DNA of 64,000 bases, taken from NCBI GenBank assembly GCA_017936385.1, contig JAGBFQ010000020.1:62001-126000 (forward strand). The letters are read 5' to 3'. Positions within the stretch are counted from its first letter, which is position 1. Every line of letters begins with the position of its first letter. The notes under the pieces are model-generated. The model did not search any database and had not been told where the DNA came from. It saw only the letters and a program-made list of their open reading frames with translations. A program made the position numbers and the translations under genes. This document shows, piece after piece, positions 7,142 to 15,192 of the stretch. Origin of the DNA: Rikenellaceae bacterium. GTDB taxonomy: Bacteria; Bacteroidota; Bacteroidia; Bacteroidales; Rikenellaceae.

Positions 7142-8491
7142 TTAAATATCCCAGCTATCTGTTTCTTGGATAAAACCTTTATATTGTTGCCAATGTATTG
7201 CCCCTCTCAAATTTTCATTGTCATAGGTGAACTTGTCTGTAGATTCATAGCCCCTTAACCAAGTTAAATGTTTACGACCTCCTATGGGTACATAAATTTT
7301 CATTGTTTCATTTAGAGGAAATGAGCCTTTTATTCCATCTTCAAAAACTATAACGTTACCGTTTGTGTCTGATATAGTAGGTACGTAGTAAGAGATTTTT
7401 GTTATTGACCCCCCACTCATACACCCTTTATAAAGGATAGCTTTCAAATTGTCACATCCCCAAAATGCGCAATAACCTATGGTGTGTAGGTAGCCTTCAA
7501 TTGTTACTCTTTCCAATGCGGTGCAATCCTGGAATGCAAAGTCCTCGATGTTTTGGCTGTATGGTATTGTTATGTTTTTCAAACTACTACACCCACAGAA
7601 AGCTAATTTCCTGATTTGAGCATATTGGGGTAAGGTTATATCACTCAAACTTATACAGTTCCTAAATGCTTCATATCCTATATAGGCAAGAGATTCGTTT
7701 AAGTATACGTTTTTTAGCGAGGTACAGTCTCTGAATACCCCTGCAATGGTAGAAATATGTTCGGGTAGTGTGATTTCTTCAAGATTAGTACACCCTGCAA
7801 ATGTGTTATTCAAGGTGTTATTTAAACCAGTAAAGTATTTAAATTCATTAAATTTGCGAATTTCGGTAGCATAGAAGGGAGATGAACCTATACTGCTGGG
7901 GCTAAACATAACGGTTGCCGCTTCGTCGTATGATAATTCACCATCTCTATTGGTATCCCAATTGTCAATACAAATTTTCTTGACCAATTGGTCCTCAAAG
8001 ACAATTGGAGAGGCATTCATATCGGTTTGTTCAATCACAAGAGTTGACAGCACGTTAGTGTCACTATCAAGCAATTGTATTGTGGCACTTCTGCTTGCGT
8101 CACTCTCATTCTTGGTTACTTCTATCACTAATACATCTCCACTTGTCGTGTTTTCCGATTTAAGTTCAGTAACTTTCAGCCACTCCCAGGATTCTTTAGG
8201 AGAAACCTCCACACTATATTGAATATTGGTTTCTACCATAAATGTATCATAGCCACTCTGATAGGGATAAGTATATCCCTGATAATTTTCATCGTAGTAG
8301 AGATGATTTTCCCCATTGTGCTTGTGTTTGTTCTCATACCCTTCAGGTGTGGCATTTTGGTGATAAATATGGAGGTATGGTGATTGTGGTGGTTGCTCTG
8401 ATTCGGGTGGTGTTATGGGGGGATTTTCTTCGTTTGGATTGCAAGCAACAGCCAATATTCCCACCGCAAAGAATAATAATAGTTTTTTCAT
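7142..8491 (-). CDS. BspA-type leucine-rich-repeat lipoprotein with BACON-like domain and EF-hand
   Basis: 449 residues from MKKLLLFF (an upstream ATG at 8515 would bury the signal peptide). Lipobox LAVAC gives lipidated Cys17, then a Pro/Glu-rich linker. Residues about 80-156 resemble a BACON-like beta module ending in LVIEQTD. DTNRDGELSYDE at 179-190 fits a canonical 12-residue EF-hand calcium loop (D1, N3, D5, E7, S9, E12). Residues about 205-360 are BspA-type LRRs with the recurring FxxCxxLxxITLP pattern, as in LEEITLPEHI, LKNVYLNES, LSDITLPQY, LKNITIPYS. Such proteins are surface exposed and often adhesive. Nothing in the neighbourhood indicates a ligand. Confidence 0.8.
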   Translation of the reverse strand: MKKLLLFFAVGILAVACNPNEENPPITPPESEQPPQSPYLHIYHQNATPEGYENKHKHNGENHLYYDENYQGYTYPYQSGYDTFMVETNIQYSVEVSPKESWEWLKVTELKSENTTSGDVLVIEVTKNESDASRSATIQLLDSDTNVLSTLVIEQTDMNASPIVFEDQLVKKICIDNWDTNRDGELSYDEAATVMFSPSSIGSSPFYATEIRKFNEFKYFTGLNNTLNNTFAGCTNLEEITLPEHISTIAGVFRDCTSLKNVYLNESLAYIGYEAFRNCISLSDITLPQYAQIRKLAFCGCSSLKNITIPYSQNIEDFAFQDCTALERVTIEGYLHTIGYCAFWGCDNLKAILYKGCMSGGSITKISYYVPTISDTNGNVIVFEDGIKGSFPLNETMKIYVPIGGRKHLTWLRGYESTDKFTYDNENLRGAIHWQQYKGFIQETDSWDI

Positions 8492-8578
8492 AGTAATTTT
8501 TATAATTTTGGTCAAACAATAAATTGTCTAAAATCAAATTACTATCCGCTCCGCAATAGTGAATGTGTTTTAAAAACA

Positions 8579-8817
8579 GAAAGTGTGGAGCGATTAACGT
8601 TTATCTGAACGAAGGTTGTGGAAAGACCCGAACACAAATAAACATACCCCACACTCGTATTGAAAGGAGTATGGGGCACGGAAGCACCCTCTTAGAAACA
8701 ATCAATACAGAGTGACGAGTGCGTTGCTTAACCTTGTGTTCTGAAAACTTCCACATTTTCGTTCAAGGATAAAAGCGAATACACTTTCATCATTATATGT
8801 AAGTCGCACAAAACGAC
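8579..8817 (-). ncRNA. Candidate rod-shaped structured RNA
   Basis: This gene-free stretch folds into one long interrupted hairpin. Paired blocks in plus coordinates: 8579-8586 with 8781-8788 (8 bp), 8600-8605 with 8768-8773 (6 bp), 8607-8613 with 8758-8764 (7 bp), 8617-8623 with 8749-8755 (7 bp), 8630-8637 with 8734-8741 (8 bp), 8647-8656 with 8667-8676 (10 bp). The last helix has a G-U pair on the minus strand but an A-C mismatch on the plus strand, favouring minus transcription. A promoter on that strand lies at 8822-8852 and a small hairpin (8803-8817) opens the transcript. Size and rod shape recall 6S RNA, but I cannot identify a family. The 3' end is unresolved: an alternative CGCTCC/GGAGCG pairing extends toward 8546. 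Confidence 0.5.
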
Positions 8818-8821
8818 ACTG

Positions 8822-8852
8822 CAAATGTATGTTTTTTTTGGCAAATACACAA
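8822..8852 (-). promoter_or_regulatory. Promoter for the structured RNA
   Basis: On the minus strand TTG (8852-8850), 20 bases, TACATTTG (8829-8822), followed by C: a full match to the Bacteroidetes consensus, with no protein gene within 300 bases downstream. Confidence 0.7.
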
Positions 8853-8936
8853 TACATTCGGACAGAAGAGGAAGCACCAAAAATAAGTTTGGTGGAGTGT
8901 GAAGTGGTGATTTTTTAAAATAATTTACTCAAAGGG

Positions 8937-8967
8937 TTGGATTCTTTCAAAAATATTATTAACTTCG
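8937..8967 (+). promoter_or_regulatory. Promoter of the ROK regulator gene
   Basis: TTG at 8937-8939, 20 bases, TAACTTCG at 8960-8967 (one mismatch to TAnnTTTG), 23 bases upstream of the ATG. Confidence 0.55.
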
Positions 8968-8990
8968 CATAAACAAACCTTCCAAGAACT

Positions 8991-10223
8991 ATGACCTCAC
9001 TCAAAGAATTCTTCAATAAGCACGAAAACGATATCCAAAAAGGTATCACTCACAAAAATAACCTTATCAAACGCAATATCGTTGCATATATGGCTGTCAA
9101 CGGCTGCTCGACGCTGGCCGAATTGACTCAAAAACTGCACGTCAGCGTGCCCACGATGACCAAACTCGTTCATGAACTTGTCGAAGAGAAACTTGTGGTC
9201 GAAAACGGTAAAATCGAAACTACGGGCGGACGACGTCCCAATGTGTTCGGACTTACCAACTCGGCAATCTATTTCGCAGGTATCAACATCGGTCGTGACT
9301 CGATTCAGTTTGTGCTGACCGATGTGCAAAATAATGTGATTTTTGAACAGAACAACCCCAGTTTCGTATTGACTGATAGCGACCGCTGTCTGACGAGCAT
9401 TTGCCAACAGACCGACCTCTTTCTGGATAACTGCGGCGTGGAACGCAACAAGATTCTGGGTATCGGAGTCTGCATTGCGGGTCGTGTAAATCCCGACACG
9501 GGACGCAGTTACATGTACTTCACCTCGAGTGACAAATCGCTCCGACAGACCATCGAGGACCATACCAATATCCGTACGCTGGTTGAGAATGACACCCGCG
9601 CACGATGCTATGCCGAGTATTGCAATGACAATCAACAAGGTGGCAAAAACCTATTGTATCTCCACCTGGGACGTGGTGTGGCAATTGGAATCGTAACCAA
9701 TGGCAAACTGTATTATGGTAAGTCGGGATTTGCCGGAGAGTTTGGACACACACCTTTCTTCGACAACGAAATAATCTGCGCCTGTGGTAAAAAAGGTTGC
9801 CTTGAAACCGAAGTGTCGGGTATGGCTATCGAGCAGAAAATTGTGCGACGTATAGAGCAAGGTGTCAATACCATCCTTCGCGAAAAATATAATGCCGGTC
9901 AGAATATTCATATTGACGACGTGGTGGGTGCTGCCAAAAAGGACGATACACTGTCGATTGAACTGATTGAGGAGGCCGGCGAGAAGGTGGGCAAGAGTAT
10001 TGCTTTTCTGATTAACATCTTCAATCCCGAGACGGTGATTATCGGAGGAAATCTGGCTAAAGCGGGTGAATTTCTGATGCTGCCGCTCAAGTCGGCGACC
10101 AACAAATTCTCGCTTAACCTTGTGTATAAGGATACAAAATTCCGCTTCTCGCAGATGAATGAGAATGCCGCCGCGCTGGGTGCTGCAATGTTGATTCGCA
10201 ACCGAATTATCGGTGTGCAATAA
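8991..10223 (+). CDS. ROK-family transcriptional regulator (NagC/XylR-like)
   Basis: 410 residues. An N-terminal winged helix-turn-helix (about 25-85, CSTLAELTQKLHVSVPTMTKLVHEL) precedes a ROK sugar-kinase-like domain with GINIGRDS at its phosphate-1 position, ENDTRARCYAEY, GRGVAIGIV, and the zinc-binding block CACGKKGCLE. The HTH plus zinc cluster indicates a sugar- or sugar-phosphate-responsive repressor rather than a kinase. It is often seen near sugar-catabolic loci, but here the next genes are a GNAT acetyltransferase, an SDR and a thioredoxin-like protein, so its target is unclear. Confidence 0.88.
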   Translation: MTSLKEFFNKHENDIQKGITHKNNLIKRNIVAYMAVNGCSTLAELTQKLHVSVPTMTKLVHELVEEKLVVENGKIETTGGRRPNVFGLTNSAIYFAGINIGRDSIQFVLTDVQNNVIFEQNNPSFVLTDSDRCLTSICQQTDLFLDNCGVERNKILGIGVCIAGRVNPDTGRSYMYFTSSDKSLRQTIEDHTNIRTLVENDTRARCYAEYCNDNQQGGKNLLYLHLGRGVAIGIVTNGKLYYGKSGFAGEFGHTPFFDNEIICACGKKGCLETEVSGMAIEQKIVRRIEQGVNTILREKYNAGQNIHIDDVVGAAKKDDTLSIELIEEAGEKVGKSIAFLINIFNPETVIIGGNLAKAGEFLMLPLKSATNKFSLNLVYKDTKFRFSQMNENAAALGAAMLIRNRIIGVQ

Positions 10224-10244
10224 ATTAGTTTGCTTGTCCAATCA

Positions 10245-10724
10245 ATGAAACCCGATAGAGTGATACTTCGGACGGCCGGTCTTGAAGATGCTTTCATGTT
10301 GTATGAATGGGAGTGTTCGTGTGAGGCGCGTGATGTCACACTCTCCGAGCAGGAACTGACTTTGGATTTTGTGTGCAGTCACGTGTTGTCGTCGCAAAAT
10401 CTGGTTAGGGACCTGCAACAACGATGGGTGGTCGAGGATTCTGACCACTCCCCCATCGGAACTCTCGATATGTATGACTATGACCCATCAAGGGCCGTGG
10501 CACGGGTGGGAATATACATCGTTTCTGAAGCCCGTGGCTCGGGATATGCCACCGAGGCTCTGCGTATGGGCATAGAGAAGGCGCGTGGTTATGGCGTGAG
10601 GAGGTTGCTTGCAGAGGTTCATGCCGAGAATGTGGCAAGTCTTTCGCTGTTTGGCCGAGTCGGTTTCGAAACCTTGGAGTCAAACGGCTCACAATCAATT
10701 GTAAGAATGTCGTTGGAGCTGTAA
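10245..10724 (+). CDS. GNAT-family N-acetyltransferase
   Basis: 159 residues from ATG 10245; a TTG five codons earlier is possible. The fold is recognisable from LRTAGLEDAFMLYEWE at the N terminus (RimJ/RimL-like), the PIGTLDMYDYDPSRAVARVGIYI strand region, and the acetyl-CoA pyrophosphate-binding loop VSEARGSGYATEAL, then NVASLSLFGRVGFE. RimJ/RimL-like members acetylate protein N termini, antibiotics or small amines; the substrate is not predictable here. It follows the ROK gene by 21 bases and is probably cotranscribed. Confidence 0.85.
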   Translation: MKPDRVILRTAGLEDAFMLYEWECSCEARDVTLSEQELTLDFVCSHVLSSQNLVRDLQQRWVVEDSDHSPIGTLDMYDYDPSRAVARVGIYIVSEARGSGYATEALRMGIEKARGYGVRRLLAEVHAENVASLSLFGRVGFETLESNGSQSIVRMSLEL

Positions 10725-10757
10725 TAGCCGCTCAGACCGCCAAAAATGGAATAATTT

Positions 10758-10788
10758 TTGAATTACCTACCGACCAAGTGTAATCTTT
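10758..10788 (+). promoter_or_regulatory. Possible promoter of the SDR gene
   Basis: TTTTTG ending at 10760, a 20-base spacer, then TAATCTTT at 10781-10788. The -7 match is imperfect, but the spacing is canonical and the downstream ATG at 10806 leaves a leader of about 10 bases. Confidence 0.4.
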
Positions 10789-10805
10789 CTAACAAGCGAG
10801 TCGGT

Positions 10806-11756
10806 ATGGATACTGTTTTAGTGGTTGGTGGCGCCGGGGCTGTAGGCTCTCAGTTGTGTGAGGCGCTACATGAGTCGGGGTATGATGTGGTCTGCATGGA
10901 TATCGCGGACCCGTCGAATGCGCATGGCGTAAGGCATCTGATAGAGGAGCCTAATTTTCAATACGTTCGCCATAGTGCGACGCATCCTTTTAAGGTGAAT
11001 TGCAAATATATTTATCACTTTGCGTCGTTGACCGATTCGCTCTATTCGAACCTTGAACGCCCCGTTGAAGTCCTAAAAACTGAGTTGCTGGGAGTAATGA
11101 ACTCGCTTGGTGCCGCCATGCAGAACGGCGCGACGGTGATTTATGGCTCTTCGTCGAGCGTTTATGCCTACCGCAACGGCGAATTTGGCACGGCATTTCC
11201 GAGTGCGCATGTCAAGTCGGCTGCCGAGTCGCTGTGCTACTCCTACTTCAAGGAGTATGGTGTGGATGTCAAGGTGGCACGCATGTTCGAAACCTATGGA
11301 CGTGGCATGGGGCCCGATGACCAGCGTATAATTCCCCGCATGGTGGTGGCAGCACTGCAAAATAGTGATATTGTAATTCGCGACGCCCGAGGACAACTGC
11401 GTACGTTTTGTTGGGTGGGTGATGTGGTACGTGGTTTGATGGCTTTGGCCGAAAAAACGCGTGACCATGATTTCGAGGTGATGAATTTTGGCGGTAATGA
11501 ATCAATAACCCTCGAGGAGTTGGCACACAAGATTGTGAACATGACCCACAGTCACTCGCGCATAATCAATGAGCCGCGGCCATCACGCTACTCCTCGTCC
11601 AAAATTGCCGACACAACGCTTACCGAAAGACTACTTGGGTGGCAACCGCAAGTGTCGCTCGACCAGGGGCTTGGCTATATTATTGAGCACCTCGACAAAC
11701 GCTTGAAGGTTGAGTCGAGTATCTATAAATGCGAATCGTGGATTGAGTTTTATTAA
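10806..11756 (+). CDS. NAD-dependent epimerase/dehydratase-like SDR lacking the catalytic Tyr
   Basis: 316 residues from ATG 10806 (a longer TTG start would overlap the probable promoter). The extended-SDR Rossmann fold is clear: VLVVGGAGAVGSQL dinucleotide motif at 4-17, IYHFAS, IYGSSSSVYAY with the catalytic-triad Ser/Thr position, and a C-terminal region with RTFCWVGDVVRG resembling UDP-glucuronate decarboxylases. However, the YxxxK motif aligns as SAHVK: Lys137 is kept but the catalytic Tyr is Ser133 (PSAHVKSAAE against the usual PYGxSKxxAE). It may be inactive or have altered chemistry. Just ahead of a thioredoxin-like gene (16-base gap). Confidence 0.78.
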   Translation: MDTVLVVGGAGAVGSQLCEALHESGYDVVCMDIADPSNAHGVRHLIEEPNFQYVRHSATHPFKVNCKYIYHFASLTDSLYSNLERPVEVLKTELLGVMNSLGAAMQNGATVIYGSSSSVYAYRNGEFGTAFPSAHVKSAAESLCYSYFKEYGVDVKVARMFETYGRGMGPDDQRIIPRMVVAALQNSDIVIRDARGQLRTFCWVGDVVRGLMALAEKTRDHDFEVMNFGGNESITLEELAHKIVNMTHSHSRIINEPRPSRYSSSKIADTTLTERLLGWQPQVSLDQGLGYIIEHLDKRLKVESSIYKCESWIEFY

Positions 11757-11772
11757 TTGCACTTCTCGGGGT

Positions 11773-12126
11773 ATGACTTACAATGAATTTATGACTCTCA
11801 CGGACTCTGCCACACCGACCTTTGTGTATTTCTATGCGACATGGAGCTTTCCGTGTCGGGGTATGAGAGTGGAAGTGGATAAACTAAAGGTTCAGTTAGA
11901 CTCGCACATACAACTGTTGCACATCGACATAGACAAACCCGAAAATTATCGAATTACGCAGGCCTACAATATATACTCCGTGCCCACGGTGGTTATTTTT
12001 CGCTCGGGGGTTCCCGTATGGCGCATTAGTGGTGAGGCTTCAGCCGACCACATGCGACGTATTGTCGACAAACTCTTGGCTATGCCATTAGAGTCAACCG
12101 CCACTTCTCGAAATCGTCGAAGATAA
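11773..12126 (+). CDS. Thioredoxin-fold protein with degenerate active site
   Basis: 117 residues from ATG 11773; the longer frame would overlap the preceding gene by 47 bases. The thioredoxin fold is visible in TFVYFYATWSFPCRGM, a central LLHIDIDKPEN strand, and the cis-Pro loop YSVPTVVIF. The active site is WSFPC instead of WCGPC, so the N-terminal nucleophilic Cys is Ser25 and only the resolving Cys28 remains. Classical disulfide reduction is not expected; scaffolding, monothiol chemistry or metal/ligand binding are possible. No signal peptide. It converges with the AlkD-like gene, whose stop is 8 bases away. Confidence 0.8.
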   Translation: MTYNEFMTLTDSATPTFVYFYATWSFPCRGMRVEVDKLKVQLDSHIQLLHIDIDKPENYRITQAYNIYSVPTVVIFRSGVPVWRISGEASADHMRRIVDKLLAMPLESTATSRNRRR

Positions 12127-12134
12127 GAGAGGTG

Positions 12135-12749
12135 CTACTCGTCGTAGTATATTTCGTCGTTTAGCTGCTTGTGAATCAATCTGTTCGATTGTCTTATATG
12201 ATTGATTACTTCGGCCACTTGTTGTACGTTGTGGTGGGTTGATAGAACAGTTGCTGCAACGCGTATTTCGACCTCTCTCATCTCATCGACTTTTAAGACG
12301 TATTCCGCGACTCGTTCGGCCGCTACATCACTGTGCATCTTGGCGGCCGTCAGCAGGGCGCAATACCGAACCTGCGAGTTGTTGTCAGTAAGCCACTCTT
12401 CCACAAAACGTATATTATCGGTACAGCGTGCCAGCAACCACGAGAGCTGTTCTGCCATTTCGCCCGTAGTCAGCGCACTGCGCCAAAACTCCTCCTCTTG
12501 AAAAGTTACATCCTCCGGAGCGGCAGTGTAGCAAGCGATAATTTGCAAATCCCTAACTTGTTGGCTATAAAGCAGTCGTGCCAACTTTGTATTCGGAGCA
12601 TAGTCCTTTGCTATCTCCTTGAGAGTATGTATGGCGACACCATAATTAAGAGCATACTCTACCCCATGAGCCGCCATTCGTTCTGTCACCTCGCCATTCA
12701 TGTTTTTGCGCAGTCGGCCGAGGATTTCAATCATTTGCCCGGTGCTCAT
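12135..12749 (-). CDS. AlkD-like DNA alkylation repair (HEAT-repeat) protein
   Basis: 204 residues, almost entirely helical, with a repetitive HEAT-like pattern. Blocks such as YGVAIHTLKEIAKDYAPNTKLARLLY, VRDLQIIACYTA and FWRSALTTGEMAEQLSWLLAR recall the DNA alkylation repair family (PF08713), whose best known member, AlkD, removes positively charged alkylated bases without base flipping. I cannot confirm the catalytic Asp/Trp set by eye, so glycosylase activity is uncertain. Its start overlaps the end of the DUF4831 gene by 4 bases, so it is the last gene of that operon. Confidence 0.65.
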   Translation of the reverse strand: MSTGQMIEILGRLRKNMNGEVTERMAAHGVEYALNYGVAIHTLKEIAKDYAPNTKLARLLYSQQVRDLQIIACYTAAPEDVTFQEEEFWRSALTTGEMAEQLSWLLARCTDNIRFVEEWLTDNNSQVRYCALLTAAKMHSDVAAERVAEYVLKVDEMREVEIRVAATVLSTHHNVQQVAEVINHIRQSNRLIHKQLNDEIYYDE

Positions 12750-13645
12750 CTCTTGGCTTTGGGTTTTTCTATAATTGTGTAGCCTAATTGGAATACGGGG
12801 ATGATACGTTCGGCGTAGACGGTTTTATCCAATAAAATGGTGGTCTGCATCTTGTCGGCCACGGCGTATCTCTCGATTGGGCCTTTGATAGGCTCCGAAA
12901 GCGGCAATGAGTCGTTCTCGATAGGCGAGAACTTGACAATCAGTGGGTTGCCACTAAGATTATCATCGGCAAGCATACCGTCTGTTTCGCTGAATCGACA
13001 CACGATACTGTTGCGACGCGAGGCGTCAATTACGTAGCGTACGGTTTGCTGTTTTACCACTCGTTTTCCAAGGAACATTTCGAGCAATTGCTCCTCCATA
13101 TTGCGCAATTCATCGAGTGCGACACCGAGTCCTGCGCCATAGACATTTTCACCTAACTCTCCGGTAATCAAGTCGTAGCGGCATTTGCGAATATCAAATA
13201 TGCGTTTGGCGGCCAAGCGTGCCATCTGCTCTGTGGATAACATTTCGGAACTCAAGCGGTCGATGCCTAAGCGTGCAAAACCATTTTCGTCAAGCAACGT
13301 AGATTCGTTGGGAGCCGACTCTGTGTTTGCCGTGGCAAGAGGTTCTACGTCAGTCTGAAATTCGCTTAATTTGTAGTTCAGTTTCACATCGGTGATTTCC
13401 CAATGGCTTTTGTTTACCACGGGAACTGTGAGCCCCAACATTTTCTGGGCATAACGTGCATAGGGGCCTACGATTGTACGTGTTTCAACCACCTGTATAT
13501 CAGCCCATACGGCTGTTTCGGGCAGACAATAGAATACGTCGTCAGTCATTCGGATGACGCCCGATGATTTGACCTCTACATTATGTTGTGCCCACGCTTG
13601 GAGCGAGCACACACACAAAGCAATCATAAAAAGGAAACGTTTCAT
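12746..13645 (-). CDS. DUF4831 family exported protein
   Basis: 299 residues with a cleavable Sec signal peptide (about 1-19, ending AWA-Q). The segment FYCLPETAVWADIQVVET followed by GPYARYAQKMLG is, as I recall it, characteristic of the Bacteroidetes DUF4831 family. The function of the family is unknown; the protein is probably periplasmic, since no lipobox is seen. It lies 45 bases downstream of trmN6 and is coupled to the AlkD-like gene by a 4-base overlap. Confidence 0.7.
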   Translation of the reverse strand: MKRFLFMIALCVCSLQAWAQHNVEVKSSGVIRMTDDVFYCLPETAVWADIQVVETRTIVGPYARYAQKMLGLTVPVVNKSHWEITDVKLNYKLSEFQTDVEPLATANTESAPNESTLLDENGFARLGIDRLSSEMLSTEQMARLAAKRIFDIRKCRYDLITGELGENVYGAGLGVALDELRNMEEQLLEMFLGKRVVKQQTVRYVIDASRRNSIVCRFSETDGMLADDNLSGNPLIVKFSPIENDSLPLSEPIKGPIERYAVADKMQTTILLDKTVYAERIIPVFQLGYTIIEKPKAKR

Positions 13646-13690
13646 AACAAATTCGCATTTTAAGCAAATTTACACAAAATAGTCGGATTC

Positions 13691-14416
13691 TCAAAATTTA
13701 AGGTAAAAATCCTTGGTCAGTGCTTTATACTCTTCGGAATAGTCACTTCCGGCATGGATGCAAAGAGATGTGTTTCGGCACTCATGCCATGTCGAACTTT
13801 TGACAAGTTCTACAAGTCGTCGTATTTCATCCTTGCGCTCGGTAGACTTTACCGAACATATTCTGCTGGGATACATACCGTAAACTGCCGATAGTTCGAC
13901 TAATCGTTGAGCTTCGGCAGAAGGTAAAACAACCGCCAATACCCCACCCTCTGCAAGTAGTTTTGAACTGCATCGGAGCAACTCTTCATGACTCAGTGTA
14001 TCACAATGTCTGCTATTATTACGAGCCTTGTCTGGAGCCTTGAGCGAGTCGACAAAAAACGGCGGATTTGACACGATGAGGTCGAATAGTTGCTCATCGC
14101 GTTTGCTATACTCCTGCAACGAAACGCATTCGACCGACACACGTTCTGGCCAATCCGAGGTACCAACATTTTCGATGGCTTGCGCTACACTTTCGGGGTC
14201 GATGTCGATGGCTTTCACATAAGCCTTCGTTTGTTCGGTCCTCTGTGCCAACATTATGGAAATTAATCCGCTACCGCAGCCAATATCAAGTACTTGTTTA
14301 GTTCCGTCAGGGATGCTACACCACGCTCCAATCAACACTCCGTCAGTGCCTACTTTCATTGCGCTGCGCCCCTGTTGAATGCAGAATCGCTTGAATCTGA
14401 AATAGTCGTTACTCAT
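13691..14416 (-). CDS. trmN6: tRNA1(Val) A37 N6-methyltransferase TrmN6
   Basis: 241 residues, class I SAM-dependent methyltransferase. The N-terminal FKRFCIQQGRSAMKVGTDGVLIGAW is the TrmN6/YfiC hallmark, VLDIGCGSGLISIMLAQR is SAM motif I, and VSNPPFF is the N6-adenine NPPY-type catalytic motif. By homology it methylates N6 of A37 in tRNA-Val. The start overlaps the stop of the TIGR02757 gene by 4 bases (ATGA), indicating translational coupling. Confidence 0.88.
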   Translation of the reverse strand: MSNDYFRFKRFCIQQGRSAMKVGTDGVLIGAWCSIPDGTKQVLDIGCGSGLISIMLAQRTEQTKAYVKAIDIDPESVAQAIENVGTSDWPERVSVECVSLQEYSKRDEQLFDLIVSNPPFFVDSLKAPDKARNNSRHCDTLSHEELLRCSSKLLAEGGVLAVVLPSAEAQRLVELSAVYGMYPSRICSVKSTERKDEIRRLVELVKSSTWHECRNTSLCIHAGSDYSEEYKALTKDFYLKF

Positions 14417-15192
14417 CGTTCTGTCACTTTGAGATAACCGTCAATTCCTGCGCCAAAGAGCGCAAAATCGTACTTCACGGGGTCGTTTGCGTCAAATATT
14501 CTCAGCGCTGTGGTGATTTCCTCCACCGCCTTCCAGTCCGACGAACGGCGTGTCAGTAAACCTAAAGCGCGTCCCATGTTGCCGCTATGCACATCCAACG
14601 GCAAGTAAAGCGCTGATGCCGGAATGCTTTCCCAAAGGCCGAAATCGACGCCTCGAGCATCACTTCGCACCATCCATCGAACGAACATATTCAGTCGTTT
14701 ACACGCTGCACCTTTATCAATACTTGAAACATGTTTCTGGCTGTGCAGGGTGTGTTTTCCCTCGAAAAATTCGCGTCGAAACTCCGACAACACCGCGCGC
14801 ATATCGCCATTCATCCGATAACTCTCCTCAAAAAACTCTCCTATTGAACCATATTTTGTCATCACACTTCTCAGACAACGCACAAACGACACCAAATCGT
14901 CGCCGTTGAAAGTACGATGAACATATCCGCGCAGATGCTCCAACTCTCGTTCCGAAGCACCTCGAACAAAGTCGGCAGGCGAGTTGTCCAAGAACTCCAT
15001 CATTCGGCGAGCGCTACGCACAATAGCCTTGCGATTGCCCCACGCGATGGTCGATGCCAAGAAACCGCTGATTTCAATATCTTCGCGGCGCGAAAATGAG
15101 TGAGGAATCGAAATTGGGTCATCCTCGATGAATGCCTGGCAGTTGTACTTATCGTGCAGGTAATCGAGCGTATCTTTCAGTACCTCAGTCAT
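14413..15192 (-). CDS. TIGR02757 (DUF2400) family protein
   Basis: 259 residues matching the TIGR02757 family found mainly in Bacteroidetes, by its order of motifs: DPISIPHSF, ISGFLASTIAWGNRKAIV, LVSFVRCLR, KRLNMFVRWMVR, LPLDVHSGNMGRALGL and DPVKYDFALFGAG at the C terminus. The LDVHSGxxxRxLGL helix and DPxxYDFALxGxG end recall HhH-type DNA glycosylase-like folds, but no activity is established. It overlaps lolD by one base and trmN6 by four, so it belongs to this tightly coupled operon. Confidence 0.8.
   Translation of the reverse strand: MTEVLKDTLDYLHDKYNCQAFIEDDPISIPHSFSRREDIEISGFLASTIAWGNRKAIVRSARRMMEFLDNSPADFVRGASERELEHLRGYVHRTFNGDDLVSFVRCLRSVMTKYGSIGEFFEESYRMNGDMRAVLSEFRREFFEGKHTLHSQKHVSSIDKGAACKRLNMFVRWMVRSDARGVDFGLWESIPASALYLPLDVHSGNMGRALGLLTRRSSDWKAVEEITTALRIFDANDPVKYDFALFGAGIDGYLKVTER

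Noticed and set aside
8647-8690. SRP (4.5S-like) RNA apical domain on the plus strand, suggested by GGAAGCAC next to a stem
   Set aside because: The conserved SRP tetraloop and asymmetric loop sequences are missing, one helix has a mismatch on this strand, and the promoter is on the other strand.
10758-10805. Upstream TTG extension of the SDR gene
   Set aside because: The extension overlaps the probable -33 box, and family homology begins at the ATG at 10806.
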